A stretch of DNA of 64,000 bases from Taklimakanibacter sp021828105 (GCA_021828105.1 JAKATG010000004.1:1-64000), one strand, 5' to 3'. Counted from the first letter of the stretch, positions 44,101 to 53,629 are shown. A program made the numbers and translations. The notes: generated by a model from the sequence alone, not told the origin.

Positions 44101-44526
44101 TCAATAGCCTCCGATGCGGACGACGGCCGTCCTCTGGATGATGGCCGACGGCATGGGGAAGAGGCCGGTCGTGCCCTGGAGCGGCAGGTTGGAAATGTCT
44201 GTCCGCAGCGTGACGGTGTAGCGCGTAGGATCACCGGGATAGGGAGTGGCGGTCACGGTGATCGGATGACGGCTGAGCAGCTGGTAGTTCGGGCTGGATT
44301 GGGCGACATAGCTCGAGACGATCGTCTGCCGCTCGGTGTCCGAAACGCCGGCGACCGAGGCTCTCGCCGCATCGGCGGTCAGCTCCTGCAGGCTGCTGAT
44401 CGCGCTGAAATAGATGCCATAGGCGGCGATGCCGAGCAGGAGGAGGAAGAAGACCGGCGCGACCAGCGCGAATTCGATTGCCGCGACGCCGCGCGTGTCT
44501 TTTCTTATCTTACCAAGCCAGGCCAT
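44101..44526 (-). CDS. TadE-family pseudopilin
   Basis: 141 residues. The TadE signature GVAAIEFALVAPVFFLLLLGIAAYG (Glu in the prepilin-like site) follows a short basic N-terminus (MAWLGKIRKDTR). It is a minor pilin of Flp/Tad systems and is cleaved by a type IV prepilin-type peptidase. It abuts tadG in one operon, divergent from the response regulator operon. Confidence 0.88.
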   Translation of the reverse strand: MAWLGKIRKDTRGVAAIEFALVAPVFFLLLLGIAAYGIYFSAISSLQELTADAARASVAGVSDTERQTIVSSYVAQSSPNYQLLSRHPITVTATPYPGDPTRYTVTLRTDISNLPLQGTTGLFPMPSAIIQRTAVVRIGGY

Positions 44527-44885
44527 TTAAACGGAGGTCCCATCCACACCACTGATGGTCACGCAAGGTAATTGCCATCCGCTAACGAACGCGAAGTGAA
44601 ACTTGGATAACCTTTCTTAAATACCGTGAAAACTTGAAATAATCCGGGAGGATTGTAGTTGACCGGCAGCCAAAGATTGTATTGGGCAGGGGTTTTCCTC
44701 CCGAATACTTGGAACTTCCCGATAAGGTTGAGTAAAGCGTGAATATTGCGGAGCCGTTTCCGCACAGGTGAAAGCACGCCGATGTCTCGGGGACTAGCCG
44801 GTATCGGATTATTTACGATAGTTCCGAAAATCATCCTCGCCGTTTGTCGGCTTGTGCACCGCCTCGTGGCGTGCAAACTGGCGTC
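44527..44885. other. Divergent promoter region between tadE and the RR-FIST-HK operon
   Basis: About 360 bases without a gene and AT-rich from 44600 to 44830. It holds a spaced inverted repeat (CGGGAGGA near 44645 and TCCTCCCG near 44695) and a TATCG/CGATA pair near 44810-44830. Both are candidate sites for the response regulator that the right-hand operon encodes. No -35/-10 pair is certain. Confidence 0.45.
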
Positions 44886-45596
44886 ATGCAACCCCAGCGG
44901 TTCCTGATTGTCGACGACCACCCGCTCTTCCTGGAGGCCTTGGAAACAGCTCTGCATGTGGCCTTTCCGGGAGCCCTGGTCGAAACGGCGGGATCGATCG
45001 AGGGCGCAAGGCGCAGTCTTGCCGAAGGTACGCGGCCGGACCTCATCCTCCTCGACCTCAAGATGCCCGACAGCGCCGGTTTCGAGGGCGTCGTCAGCCT
45101 GCGCGCCGCCCATCCGCGTATTCCGCTCTGCGTCATATCATCGATGTCGGGCGAGGAGATCGTCCGCCAGATCCGTGACCTGGGCGCTTCGGGTTTCATC
45201 AACAAGAGCGAGAAGCGCGAGAACATCATCGCCGCGGTGCGCCGCCTGCTCGCGGGCGAAGCCCATTTCCCCGAAATCGCACGCCCGGCCGAGCCCGCCG
45301 GCACGATCGCGCCCCAGGGCCGGGAGCTCGAGATCCTCGCCCATCTGCGGGAACTGACGCCGCAGCAATACAAGGTTTTGGGTCTCATCTGCGAAGGCAA
45401 GCTCAACAAGCAGATCGCTTACGAGCTCGACATCGTCGAGACCACGGTGAAGGCCCACATCACCTCGATCTTCAAGAAGCTCTCCATCCATAACCGCACC
45501 CAGGCGGTGCTCATCATGCAGAAGCTCAAGCTCCAGGGCCTGATCGTCGATGATCAGGACGGCTTCCCCGGGGAGGAGCGACGCCATGCCGGCTAA
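44886..45596 (+). CDS. LuxR/FixJ-type response regulator of the FIST/NahK operon
   Basis: 236 residues from ATG at 44886. Receiver with VDDHPLFLEALE, phospho-Asp in LILLDLKMPD, Lys in FINKS, and a LuxR helix-turn-helix (LTPQQYKVLGLICEGKLNKQ; DIVETTVKAHITSIFKKL). It overlaps the FIST gene by 11 bases. It is a paralogue of the regulator at 25176 and should take phosphate from the hybrid kinase at 46746. Confidence 0.9.
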   Translation: MQPQRFLIVDDHPLFLEALETALHVAFPGALVETAGSIEGARRSLAEGTRPDLILLDLKMPDSAGFEGVVSLRAAHPRIPLCVISSMSGEEIVRQIRDLGASGFINKSEKRENIIAAVRRLLAGEAHFPEIARPAEPAGTIAPQGRELEILAHLRELTPQQYKVLGLICEGKLNKQIAYELDIVETTVKAHITSIFKKLSIHNRTQAVLIMQKLKLQGLIVDDQDGFPGEERRHAG

Positions 45597-46749
45597 GCGC
45601 GGGTTCTCCGCCGCCATCGATCCGGTGGACGCGGTGCGCCAGCTCCTGGCGCAGATCGACCAGCCCGCCATGGCGCTGGTCGTCTTCTTCGCCTCGCCGA
45701 TCTATGACCGCGAGGCCCTGGCCAAGGCCATTCGCGATTCTATGCCCGGCATCGAGGTCATCGGCTGCACCACCGCCGGCGAGATCACCTCCGAAGGCTA
45801 TCGCGAGAACACCCTCACGGGCGTCAGCTTCGGCCGCGCCGACTACCGGGCGAGCATCCGGCTGGTCTCCGATCTCGACCGTTTCCGCATGGAGGCGGGA
45901 AGCACGGTGGTGCAGGAGCTCCTCGGCGATCTGGGCTTGGGACCGCTGACGGCGCGCTCCGTCCCGGGCCAGGTGTTCGGCATGCTGCTCATTGACGGCA
46001 TGAGCCGGCAGGAAGAGGTGGTCGTATCCTCGATCAGCCGCTTTCTCGATCCGGTGCCGCTGTTCGGCGGCTCGGCCGGCGACGGCCTCGATTTCGGCGT
46101 GACCTGGGTCTTCGCCCATGGTGCTTTCCATACCAATGCCGCGGTGCTGGCCCTGATCGAGACGAACCATCCGTTCAGCGTGTTCAAGCTCGACCATTTC
46201 CGCCCCACCGGCAAGAAGATGGTGGTCACCGAAGCCGACCCGGCGCGCCGCCTCGTCATGGAGATCAATGCCGAGAAGGCAGCGCCCGCTTATGCCAAGA
46301 TGGTCGGCCTCGACGAGCGTGATCTCAATCCGATGACCTTCGCCGCCTATCCGGTTGTGGTCAGGGTCGGTGGCGAATATCACGTGCGCTCGATCCAGAA
46401 GGTGGAGGAGGACGGATCGCTGCGCTTCTATTGCGGCATCGACGAAGGCCTCGTCCTTACCGTCGCCGACGGCGACGACATCGCGAAAAATCTCGATCAG
46501 GCCCTGACCCGGGTTGCCGCCGAGCTTGGCTCGGTCGAGCTCATCCTCGGCTTCGACTGCATCTTGCGCCGGCTCGAGGCCGAGCAGAAGCAGAAGACCC
46601 TCATCGTCTCGCAGGTCCTGAAGCGCCATGGGGTCGTCGGCTTCAACACCTATGGCGAGCAATACCGCTCGATGCACGTCAACCAGACCTTCACCGGCGT
46701 TGCCATCGGCCGCACGACACGCAAGCCGGAAGAGAGGCGGGCGTCATGA
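45586..46749 (+). CDS. FIST-domain signal protein (NosP-like)
   Basis: 387 residues from ATG at 45586 (GGGGAGGAG ahead). FIST_N (about 35-220) with VIGCTTAGEITSEGYRENTL and LFGGSAGDGLDF, then FIST_C (about 230-370). In Pseudomonas and Vibrio, FIST proteins called NosP bind heme, sense nitric oxide and regulate a NahK-type hybrid kinase encoded next door. Here the same pairing occurs: its stop overlaps the NahK-like start by 4 bases. Heme binding is inferred; a small-molecule ligand is the alternative. Confidence 0.88.
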   Translation: MPAKRGFSAAIDPVDAVRQLLAQIDQPAMALVVFFASPIYDREALAKAIRDSMPGIEVIGCTTAGEITSEGYRENTLTGVSFGRADYRASIRLVSDLDRFRMEAGSTVVQELLGDLGLGPLTARSVPGQVFGMLLIDGMSRQEEVVVSSISRFLDPVPLFGGSAGDGLDFGVTWVFAHGAFHTNAAVLALIETNHPFSVFKLDHFRPTGKKMVVTEADPARRLVMEINAEKAAPAYAKMVGLDERDLNPMTFAAYPVVVRVGGEYHVRSIQKVEEDGSLRFYCGIDEGLVLTVADGDDIAKNLDQALTRVAAELGSVELILGFDCILRRLEAEQKQKTLIVSQVLKRHGVVGFNTYGEQYRSMHVNQTFTGVAIGRTTRKPEERRAS

Positions 46750-48989
46750 CCCTTCCGCGTGATGCCGGCGAGCCCGTCGAAGAGCGCCTGCGCAAGCTCG
46801 AGAAGATCAACCGCGCCTTGATGGGCCGCGTCGAGCGCTCGACCGATTTCTCCGTCAACGGCTTCTCGCTGTTCCAGACGGCGATCCTGCTCGAGGGCCA
46901 GGTCTCGGCCCGCACCAGCGACTTGAAGCGCACGCTCGAAGATCTGTCCGACGCCTATGCGCGCCTCGAGGACGCCCGCGATGATGCCGAGACCGCGAAG
47001 CAGAACCTGACCTCGGCCATCGAGGCGGTGAGCGAAGGTTTCGCCCTGTTCAACGATGCCGAGGAACTGGTGATGTGTAACACGCCGTTCCGCGCCCTTC
47101 TCCCCGATATCGAGGCGAAGCTTCTGCCGGGCACGTCCTTTCCGCGCATCGCCGAGCTATTCGCGCAGAGCCGCCATCTCGTGCTCGATCAGCACCGTAG
47201 CACCGATGCCTGGCGCAAGGCGCGCATCGAGCTGTTCCGCAAGCCCAACGCCGCCTTCATCCAGAAGCTGTCCGGCGACCGCTGGATCCAGGTTTCCAAC
47301 AAGAAGACCGATACCGGCGCCACCGTCGTCTTCCAGACCGACATCACCGACATCGTCCGGGCCGAGAGGGTGCGGCGCGAGCGCGAGCTCGACGAGCAAT
47401 CGCAGATCCTGCAGGCGACCCTCGACCATTTGCCGCAGGGCATCGCGATGTTCTCGAAGGATATGCGGCTCAAGGCCTGGAATCATCGCTTTATCGATCT
47501 TTTGAGCCTGCCTTTGCGGCTGGTGGCGCCGCTTGCGGGTTTCGAGCGCCTGTGGGAGTGGGCCGGCAAGTCCGTCTTTGCCCAAGACCGCAAGGGCAGG
47601 GAGCGGATCGCGGCCTGGATACGCAGTCCCGCGGCCGATCTCGATCCCGTCGAGCTCACCCGCACCGACGGCTCGATCCTCAGCGTCAGCGGCAAGGTCA
47701 TGCCGGATGGCGGCATCGTGGTGAGCTTCGCCGACGTCACCGAGGAGCGCCGCGCCAGCGATGCCTTGCGCGACGCCAAGGAGACGCTCGAGCAAAGGGT
47801 CGAGGAGCGCACCGTCGAGCTCACCCGCGAAGTGATCGAGCGCCGCGCCATCGAGGTCGAGCTGATCAAGGCGCGCGACAAGGCCGAGGAGCTCACCAAG
47901 AGCAAGACCCGGTTTCTCGCCGCCGCCAGCCATGACGTGCTGCAGCCGCTCAATGCGGCGCGGATCTTCCTGTCCCTGCTCGACGGCACCGGGCTCGATC
48001 TGCGCCAGCAGCATTTCGCCGGCAAGGTGGACAAGGCTTTCGGGTCGGTCGAGGAGGTGCTGGGCACGCTGCTCGACATCTCGCGCTATGACAGCGGCAG
48101 CGTCGAAGCCAATATCGTGCCCGCGTCGGTCGCCGAGATATTGTCGACGCTCGCGGCCGAGTTTCAGCCGCTCGCCGATCAGAAGCAGCTCAGCTTGCGC
48201 TGCCGGCCCTCGGACCTCTTCGCCTTGAGCGATGCGAGACTTCTGCGCCAGATCGTGCAGAACCTGATCTCCAACGCCATCCGCTATACCGCGCGGGGCG
48301 GCGTGCTCGTCGGCGCGCGCCGGCGCGGCCAGACGATCTCCATCGAAGTGTGGGACACCGGGCCCGGCATTCCCGAGGACAAGCGGGATTTCATCTTCGA
48401 GGAGTTCCGCCGGCTGGGCCAGGACCAGCCCGACGCGCCCAAGGGGGCGGGGCTCGGCCTTGCCATCGTCAGGCGCATTGCGCGGCTTCTCGACCACCGG
48501 ATCGAGATCAGATCGCGCCTCGGCAAGGGATCGCGCTTCGCCATCGAGGTGCCGCTCTGTGCGAGCCCCGAGCGTGAGGTGAAGCGGCAGGCCGAGGTCG
48601 AGCGCCTGCCGGTCGATCTCGCGAGCTTCACCGCCATCGTCATCGAGAACGATCTCGTCATTCTCGAAGGCATGATGGAGCTTCTGCAGGAGCGCGGCAT
48701 GCGCGCCATCCCGGCGGTGTCGGTTGGCGAGGCGCTCGAGACCTTGCAGAGCCTGGAGAAGACGCCCGATCTGATCATCGCCGACTATCATCTCGATCAG
48801 GGAACCGGCACCGAGGCCATCGCGGCGCTGCGCAGCGCTGTCGGCCATGCCATCCCGGCCATTGCCGTCACCGCCGACTACACCACCAAGGTGCAGGCCG
48901 AGGTCAGGCGCTACGGGATCGCCTATTTGCGCAAGCCGATCAAGACGGGTGAGCTCTTCGCGCTCATCCACAAGGTGATTGCGCCATAG
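46746..48989 (+). CDS. NahK/ErcS-type hybrid sensor histidine kinase
   Basis: 747 residues from ATG at 46746; a long upstream extension is only overlap with the FIST gene. No membrane segment. Order: coiled coil (about 15-85), two PAS domains (IEAVSEGFALFNDAEELVMC and LDHLPQGIAMFSKDMRLKAW), HisKA with the phospho-His in AAASHDVLQPLNAARIF, ATPase domain (LISNAIRYTARGG; GAGLGLAIVRR) and a C-terminal receiver with Asp in LIIADYHLDQG. It should be a cytoplasmic kinase controlled by the FIST partner, passing phosphate to the response regulator. Confidence 0.93.
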   Translation: MTLPRDAGEPVEERLRKLEKINRALMGRVERSTDFSVNGFSLFQTAILLEGQVSARTSDLKRTLEDLSDAYARLEDARDDAETAKQNLTSAIEAVSEGFALFNDAEELVMCNTPFRALLPDIEAKLLPGTSFPRIAELFAQSRHLVLDQHRSTDAWRKARIELFRKPNAAFIQKLSGDRWIQVSNKKTDTGATVVFQTDITDIVRAERVRRERELDEQSQILQATLDHLPQGIAMFSKDMRLKAWNHRFIDLLSLPLRLVAPLAGFERLWEWAGKSVFAQDRKGRERIAAWIRSPAADLDPVELTRTDGSILSVSGKVMPDGGIVVSFADVTEERRASDALRDAKETLEQRVEERTVELTREVIERRAIEVELIKARDKAEELTKSKTRFLAAASHDVLQPLNAARIFLSLLDGTGLDLRQQHFAGKVDKAFGSVEEVLGTLLDISRYDSGSVEANIVPASVAEILSTLAAEFQPLADQKQLSLRCRPSDLFALSDARLLRQIVQNLISNAIRYTARGGVLVGARRRGQTISIEVWDTGPGIPEDKRDFIFEEFRRLGQDQPDAPKGAGLGLAIVRRIARLLDHRIEIRSRLGKGSRFAIEVPLCASPEREVKRQAEVERLPVDLASFTAIVIENDLVILEGMMELLQERGMRAIPAVSVGEALETLQSLEKTPDLIIADYHLDQGTGTEAIAALRSAVGHAIPAIAVTADYTTKVQAEVRRYGIAYLRKPIKTGELFALIHKVIAP

Positions 48990-49042
48990 GCTGCGCTGCG
49001 GCATTTTGCACAGCTCGATCGCGTGGCGGATGACGGCACAAC

Positions 49043-49366
49043 TCAATGTGCTTGTGGTGTAGGCCTTTTGTCTTCTGCGATCACTTCAGGTTTGAGCTTC
49101 ACGCCGAGAGCCCCCATGACTTTCAATACCGTCTCAAAGCTGGGATTGCCCTCTTCCGAGAGGGACTTGTAGAGACCTTCCCGGCTTAATCCGGTGGCCT
49201 TTGCTATCTTCTGCATGCCCTGTGCTCGCGCTGCATCGCCAAGGGCTTTGATTACCGTGCGATAGTCGTGACCATAATCTTCAAATACGGCTTCGAGATA
49301 AGCAGTAATCTCTTCGGGTGTCCGTAGATATCTTGCTGGATCAAAAGGAATGAGTTTTTCGGTCAC
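49043..49366 (-). CDS. Antitoxin of a HI1419/HI1420-type toxin-antitoxin pair
   Basis: 107 residues. A DNA-binding antidote with a helix-turn-helix (MQKIAKATGLSREGLYKSLS) and the family phrase NPSFETVLKVMGALGVKL (in TIGR02684-type proteins). Its start overlaps the toxin stop by 4 bases, toxin first. Confidence 0.88.
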   Translation of the reverse strand: MTEKLIPFDPARYLRTPEEITAYLEAVFEDYGHDYRTVIKALGDAARAQGMQKIAKATGLSREGLYKSLSEEGNPSFETVLKVMGALGVKLKPEVIAEDKRPTPQAH

Positions 49367-49665
49367 AACTTCTGCCCTTTCCAGTAATCGGCATATTGCT
49401 TCGCCTTGCGAATGTCGGCCACCTGGGTTGATTTATCTCCACCTAGCAGGATGATCGTCTTTCTAAGGATGAGATAATAGACGCGGTAACCGGGGCCGAA
49501 GTGAAATCGCATTTCTCGGATCCCGTCACCAATCGAGCAAGCATCTCCTGCGTCTCCGGTTTCTGCATAATGTCTGATCCGTGCCAGTATCCGGCGTTGC
49601 CCTTCGCGATCCCGAAGATCATTGATCCACTCATCGAAGGCCTTTGTGACGACGATCTCGATCAT
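49363..49665 (-). CDS. RelE/ParE-family toxin (HI1419-like)
   Basis: 100 residues. The motif DEWINDLRDREGQRRILARI, then REMRFHFGPGYRVYYLILRK and LLGGDKSTQVADIRKAKQYA, matches the upstrm_HI1419 group of small RelE-like toxins, which probably cut mRNA or block gyrase. It begins 14 bases after the glycosylase gene stop on the same strand. Confidence 0.9.
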   Translation of the reverse strand: MIEIVVTKAFDEWINDLRDREGQRRILARIRHYAETGDAGDACSIGDGIREMRFHFGPGYRVYYLILRKTIILLGGDKSTQVADIRKAKQYADYWKGQKL

Positions 49666-49700
49666 TTGTATCCTATATATTACATTTTGTCAACTATGGG
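49666..49700 (-). promoter_or_regulatory. Possible own promoter/operator of the toxin-antitoxin pair
   Basis: On the minus strand a TTGACA hexamer lies 24-30 bases before the toxin start, with an AT-rich TGTA-N10-TACA partial palindrome (about 49667-49684) between it and the start. It lies in and after the 3' end of the glycosylase gene. A matching -10 is not clear. Confidence 0.3.
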
Positions 49701-50384
49701 ATACGTCTTGAAGAACTGGCATATGTCGGTCAGGGGGCATTCGCCGCAACGAGGCGTGCCGGCACGGCATATTGTTTGGCTATGGAATTTCATCAGCCAG
49801 TGCTGCTGGTAGTAGTCGCGGTCTCCCCAATCATTAGGCACACATGCGTTGAAGAGGCGGTGGCCACGTCGGAAATCCGCTTTGGGCGGCAGGACTCCCA
49901 GGCGCTTGCCCATGCGCAGCAGATGCCGGTCGACGACGAGGATCGGCTTACGTAAGCTGCTGAAATTGAGCGTGGCGGCGGAGACCTTGGGTCCCACCCC
50001 CGGCAGGGTTTGCAGCCAGGACCAGGCGTCAGCAACCGGCCAGTCCGTGAGAAAGCCGAGATCGAGCGTATCGCGCTCCGCTTTGATCTTGTGCAAGGCC
50101 GTTATCAGTTGTTTCGCTTTGACAGGGGCGTGTGCGACACCGGCGATGACGGTCGCGACGATTGTTACCTCGGCAGAGAGGATATTCTCCCACCGCGGAA
50201 AATGAAGGCGAAGCTTCTCGAAAGCAATTCCCGATGTTTTGTCGCTGGTGTCCGAGCTGATGAGCGAGAGGATGAACTGGTCGATCGCCGGCGCGTGCCT
50301 GGCATCATCGATACCGCCATGATGTGAAATGAGACGGTCGCGAATGATGAGCATCATGGGATTGGCGAAAAGCGAAAGCTGCAT
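49680..50384 (-). CDS. Endonuclease III-like DNA glycosylase (HhH-GPD, 4Fe-4S) with an N-terminal clamp motif
   Basis: 234 residues from ATG at 50384 (AGGAGG ahead); a longer upstream frame overlaps dnaE2. Helix-hairpin-helix LPGVGPKVSAATLNF with the catalytic Lys, the catalytic Asp in VVDRHLLRMGKRLG, and iron-sulfur Cys in C-x6-C-x2-C-x5-C (CRAGTPRCGECPLTDIC). Residues 2-6 read QLSLF, a match to the bacterial sliding-clamp motif QL(S/D)LF. It begins 21 bases after dnaE2. It may excise damaged bases at forks held by the mutasome; that is inference. Confidence 0.88.
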   Translation of the reverse strand: MQLSLFANPMMLIIRDRLISHHGGIDDARHAPAIDQFILSLISSDTSDKTSGIAFEKLRLHFPRWENILSAEVTIVATVIAGVAHAPVKAKQLITALHKIKAERDTLDLGFLTDWPVADAWSWLQTLPGVGPKVSAATLNFSSLRKPILVVDRHLLRMGKRLGVLPPKADFRRGHRLFNACVPNDWGDRDYYQQHWLMKFHSQTICRAGTPRCGECPLTDICQFFKTYPIVDKM

Positions 50385-50404
50385 GCGCGCCTCCTGCGCT
50401 AGGA

Positions 50405-53400
50405 TTAGTGGAAATCCCGGCTCTTGATGAGGGCTGGCAGATCGGCTTCGACCAGCCCGTCCTGGCGCAGCCTCCGCAATTCTTGGCTCAGATCCATGAA
50501 GCTTTCGGCGACCACATGGATCACCAGCCCGGCCCGCTGCAGCTTGCCCCTGATGGCGAGGAACTCGCCCGTCATCACCACGCGCCGGTTCGCCGCCAGG
50601 ATCTTCGGCCACACGATGATATTGACGATGCCGGTCTCGTCCTCGAGCGTGATGAAGACGACGCCTTTCGCCGTGCCTGGCATCTGGCGCATGAGGACGA
50701 GGCCCGCGACGGTCACATGCGCGTCTTGCTTCAGGCTGTCGCTTCTGTGCTCCTTACTGGTGATCACGCCGAGCTTCTTGAGCTCGGGGCGGAAGAAGCT
50801 GCAGGGATGCGCCTTGAGTGACAGGCCGGTGGTCTGATAGTCGTCCATCACCTCTTCGCTGAGCTGCATTTGGGGCAGCGCGACGGAGGGTTCGTCGAAC
50901 AGCCCGTCCTCGATATGGGGCGCAAAGAGCGGCAGGTTGCTGTCGAGCGCCACGCCGTCGCGCTTGACGGGCTCGATATCGAGCCGGCCGAGGCGACGCA
51001 TCGCCCACAGGGCCGAGCGGCGGTCGAGCCCCATGGAAGTGAAGCCGTCGGCTTCGGCGAGCCGTTCCAGCGTGAAGCGCGTAACGCCGCCGCGGCGCGC
51101 CAATTGCTCGAGGCTCGAATAGCCATTGCCGCGATGGGCGATCAGCTTCTCCTTGATCTCCTCTTCCTTGAGGCCGTCGACCTGGCGTAAGCCGAGCCGC
51201 ACGGCGCAGCGCTCGGTCGACAGAGGTTCGAGCGTGCAGTCCCATTCGCTGTTATTGACATCGACGGGGCGGATCTCGACGCCATGCTCGCGCGCATCGC
51301 GCACCAATTGCGCCGGCTGGTAGAAGCCCATGGGCTGGCTGTTGAGGATGGCGGCAAGGAACACATCCGGATGATGGCATTTGATCCAGGCCGAGGCATA
51401 GACGAGGAGCGCGAAGCTCGCGGCATGGCTCTCCGGAAAGCCATATTCGCCGAAACCTTCGATCTGGCTGAAGCAGCGCTCGGCGAAATCGCGATCGTAT
51501 CCGCGCGCCGCCATCCCGTTCACGAACTTGTTCTTGAAGGTACTGACGGTACCATTGTTGCGAAAAGTTGCCATCGACCTTCTCAGCCGGTCGGCATCGT
51601 CGGGCGCGAAGCCGGCCGCGGTGATGGCGATCTGCATTGCCTGCTCCTGGAACAGCGGCACGCCCAGCGTCCGTTTGAGAACCTCTTCCAATTCATTCGC
51701 CGGATAAGCGGGACCAGGCGAGGGATAGACGATCTTCTCGATCCCATCGCGCCGTTTGAGATAGGGGTGCACCATATTGCCCTGGATGGGACCGGGCCTG
51801 ACGATCGCCACTTCGATGACGAGATCATAATATTCCTTCGGTTTGAGCCGCGGCAGCATCGACATCTGCGCCCGGCTCTCGACCTGGAACACGCCGACGG
51901 AATCGGCCTTGCTCAGCATCTCGTAGGTTTCGGGGTCCTCGTGAGGCAGGTCGAACAGCGACCCGAACGGCTTCCTGTATTTATGGGCATAATGATCGTT
52001 CAGGAATTCGAGGCCACGCCTCAGGCAAGTGAGCATGCCGAGCGCCAGCACATCGACCTTCATGAGGCCGAGCGTGTCGATATCGTCCTTGTCCCATTCG
52101 ATGAAGGTGCGGTCCTCCATCGCGGCATTGCCGATGGGCACCGTCTCATCGAGCCGCTTGCGGGTGAGAACGAAGCCGCCGACATGCTGGGAGAGATGGC
52201 GCGGAAAGCCGATGAGCTCGTTGGTGAGATCGACCGCCTGGCGGATCTTCTCATTGTCAGGATCGAAGCCGGCCTCCCGCACATATTGATCGGGCATGTC
52301 GCTGCCATAGCCCCAGATGGTCTTGGCGAGCGCCGAGGTGACATCGGGCGTCAGACCCAGCGCCTGGCCTACTTCGCGGATGGCGCGACGCGAGCGGTAA
52401 TGCACGACCGTGGCGCAGATGGCGGCGCGCTCGCGCGTATAGCGCTCATAGATATATTGGATGACCTCTTCCCGCCGCTCATGCTCAAAATCGACATCGA
52501 TATCGGGCGGCTCGTTGCGCGCCTGCGAGATGAAACGCGAGAACAAAAGCTTGGTCGATTTGGGATTGACCTCGGTGATGCCGAGGCAGAAGCACACGGT
52601 GCTGTTCGCCGCCGAGCCGCGACCCTGGCAGAGGATCTCCTTGCCGCGGGCGAAGGCGACGACATCATGCACGGTAAGGAAGTAGCGCGCATAATCGAGG
52701 CCGTCGATGATGCGCAATTCTTCCTCGATGTTCTTCGTGACATCCTCGGGCACGCCATAGGGATAGCGTCTCTTGGCGCCGGCCCAGGCGAGATCGGCGA
52801 GATGCTCTTGTGCCGTCTTGCCGGGCGGTATGGGCTCATCGGGATATTCATATTTGAGATCGCCGAGGGAAAAATGACAGCTTGCGGCGATCTCGGCGGT
52901 GCGCTCGACTGCTTCTTCATAACCGGCGAAGAGGCGACGCATTTCCGCTTCCGGCTTGAGATGGCGCTCGGCATTGGCCTGGAGCCGGAAGCCCGCTTCG
53001 GCGATAGTGCATTTCTCGCGGATGCAAGTCACGACATCGGCGAGCGCCCGGCGCTCGGGCGCGTGATAATGCACGTCATTCAAGGCGACAAGCGGCGTGT
53101 GGTGCCGGCGGGCAAGATCGGCAAGAAGCGCGAAGCGCTGCTTCTCGTTTCCTTGATAGGAATGAACGGCGCCGAGGAAAACGCGCTTTGGTGCAGCATC
53201 GGCTAGTTCGGTGAGATGATGGGTGAAATCGGGCGTTATCTTCTTCGGCGGCAGCGCGATCAGCATCTGGCCTGAGCTGGCGGCACAGATTTCCTCAAAA
53301 GTGATATGGCATTCGGCCTTCTTGGCGGCCCGGTTGCCCTTGGTCAGCAGCCGGCAGAGGCGACCATAGGCATCACGGTCGGTCGGATAAGCGAGCACCT

Positions 53401-53620
53401 CGAAACCGTCGAGAGCAACAAGCCTGACGCCGGGCAGATACTTGATCTTGCGCTTCCTGGCCTCGTCGAAGCCGCGCACCACGCCGGCAAAGCTGTTGCG
53501 GTCGGCAATGCCGATGGCGGTGAGGCCGAGCTCATCGGCAGCTGCGACCATTTCATGGGGGTGCGACGCGCCGCGCAGGAAGGAGAAATTGGTGGTGACG
53601 GCGAGCTCCGCATAGGCCAT
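50405..53620 (-). CDS. dnaE2: Error-prone DNA polymerase DnaE2
   Basis: 1071 residues, full length for DnaE2. PHP domain start AELAVTTNFSFLRGASHPHE, polymerase acidic motif PDIDVDFEHERR, and the C-terminal OB domain (VAGLVLMRQMPGTAKGVVF). It is a translesion polymerase induced after DNA damage, acting with ImuA and ImuB. It begins 9 bases after the imuB stop with GAGG as ribosome site. Confidence 0.97.
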   Translation of the reverse strand: MAYAELAVTTNFSFLRGASHPHEMVAAADELGLTAIGIADRNSFAGVVRGFDEARKRKIKYLPGVRLVALDGFEVLAYPTDRDAYGRLCRLLTKGNRAAKKAECHITFEEICAASSGQMLIALPPKKITPDFTHHLTELADAAPKRVFLGAVHSYQGNEKQRFALLADLARRHHTPLVALNDVHYHAPERRALADVVTCIREKCTIAEAGFRLQANAERHLKPEAEMRRLFAGYEEAVERTAEIAASCHFSLGDLKYEYPDEPIPPGKTAQEHLADLAWAGAKRRYPYGVPEDVTKNIEEELRIIDGLDYARYFLTVHDVVAFARGKEILCQGRGSAANSTVCFCLGITEVNPKSTKLLFSRFISQARNEPPDIDVDFEHERREEVIQYIYERYTRERAAICATVVHYRSRRAIREVGQALGLTPDVTSALAKTIWGYGSDMPDQYVREAGFDPDNEKIRQAVDLTNELIGFPRHLSQHVGGFVLTRKRLDETVPIGNAAMEDRTFIEWDKDDIDTLGLMKVDVLALGMLTCLRRGLEFLNDHYAHKYRKPFGSLFDLPHEDPETYEMLSKADSVGVFQVESRAQMSMLPRLKPKEYYDLVIEVAIVRPGPIQGNMVHPYLKRRDGIEKIVYPSPGPAYPANELEEVLKRTLGVPLFQEQAMQIAITAAGFAPDDADRLRRSMATFRNNGTVSTFKNKFVNGMAARGYDRDFAERCFSQIEGFGEYGFPESHAASFALLVYASAWIKCHHPDVFLAAILNSQPMGFYQPAQLVRDAREHGVEIRPVDVNNSEWDCTLEPLSTERCAVRLGLRQVDGLKEEEIKEKLIAHRGNGYSSLEQLARRGGVTRFTLERLAEADGFTSMGLDRRSALWAMRRLGRLDIEPVKRDGVALDSNLPLFAPHIEDGLFDEPSVALPQMQLSEEVMDDYQTTGLSLKAHPCSFFRPELKKLGVITSKEHRSDSLKQDAHVTVAGLVLMRQMPGTAKGVVFITLEDETGIVNIIVWPKILAANRRVVMTGEFLAIRGKLQRAGLVIHVVAESFMDLSQELRRLRQDGLVEADLPALIKSRDFH

Positions 53621-53629
53621 GGCTCATCC

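Noticed and set aside
51284..53206. 640-codon plus-strand open frame opposite dnaE2
   Set aside because: Shadow of dnaE2 codon use; no motif, no ribosome site.
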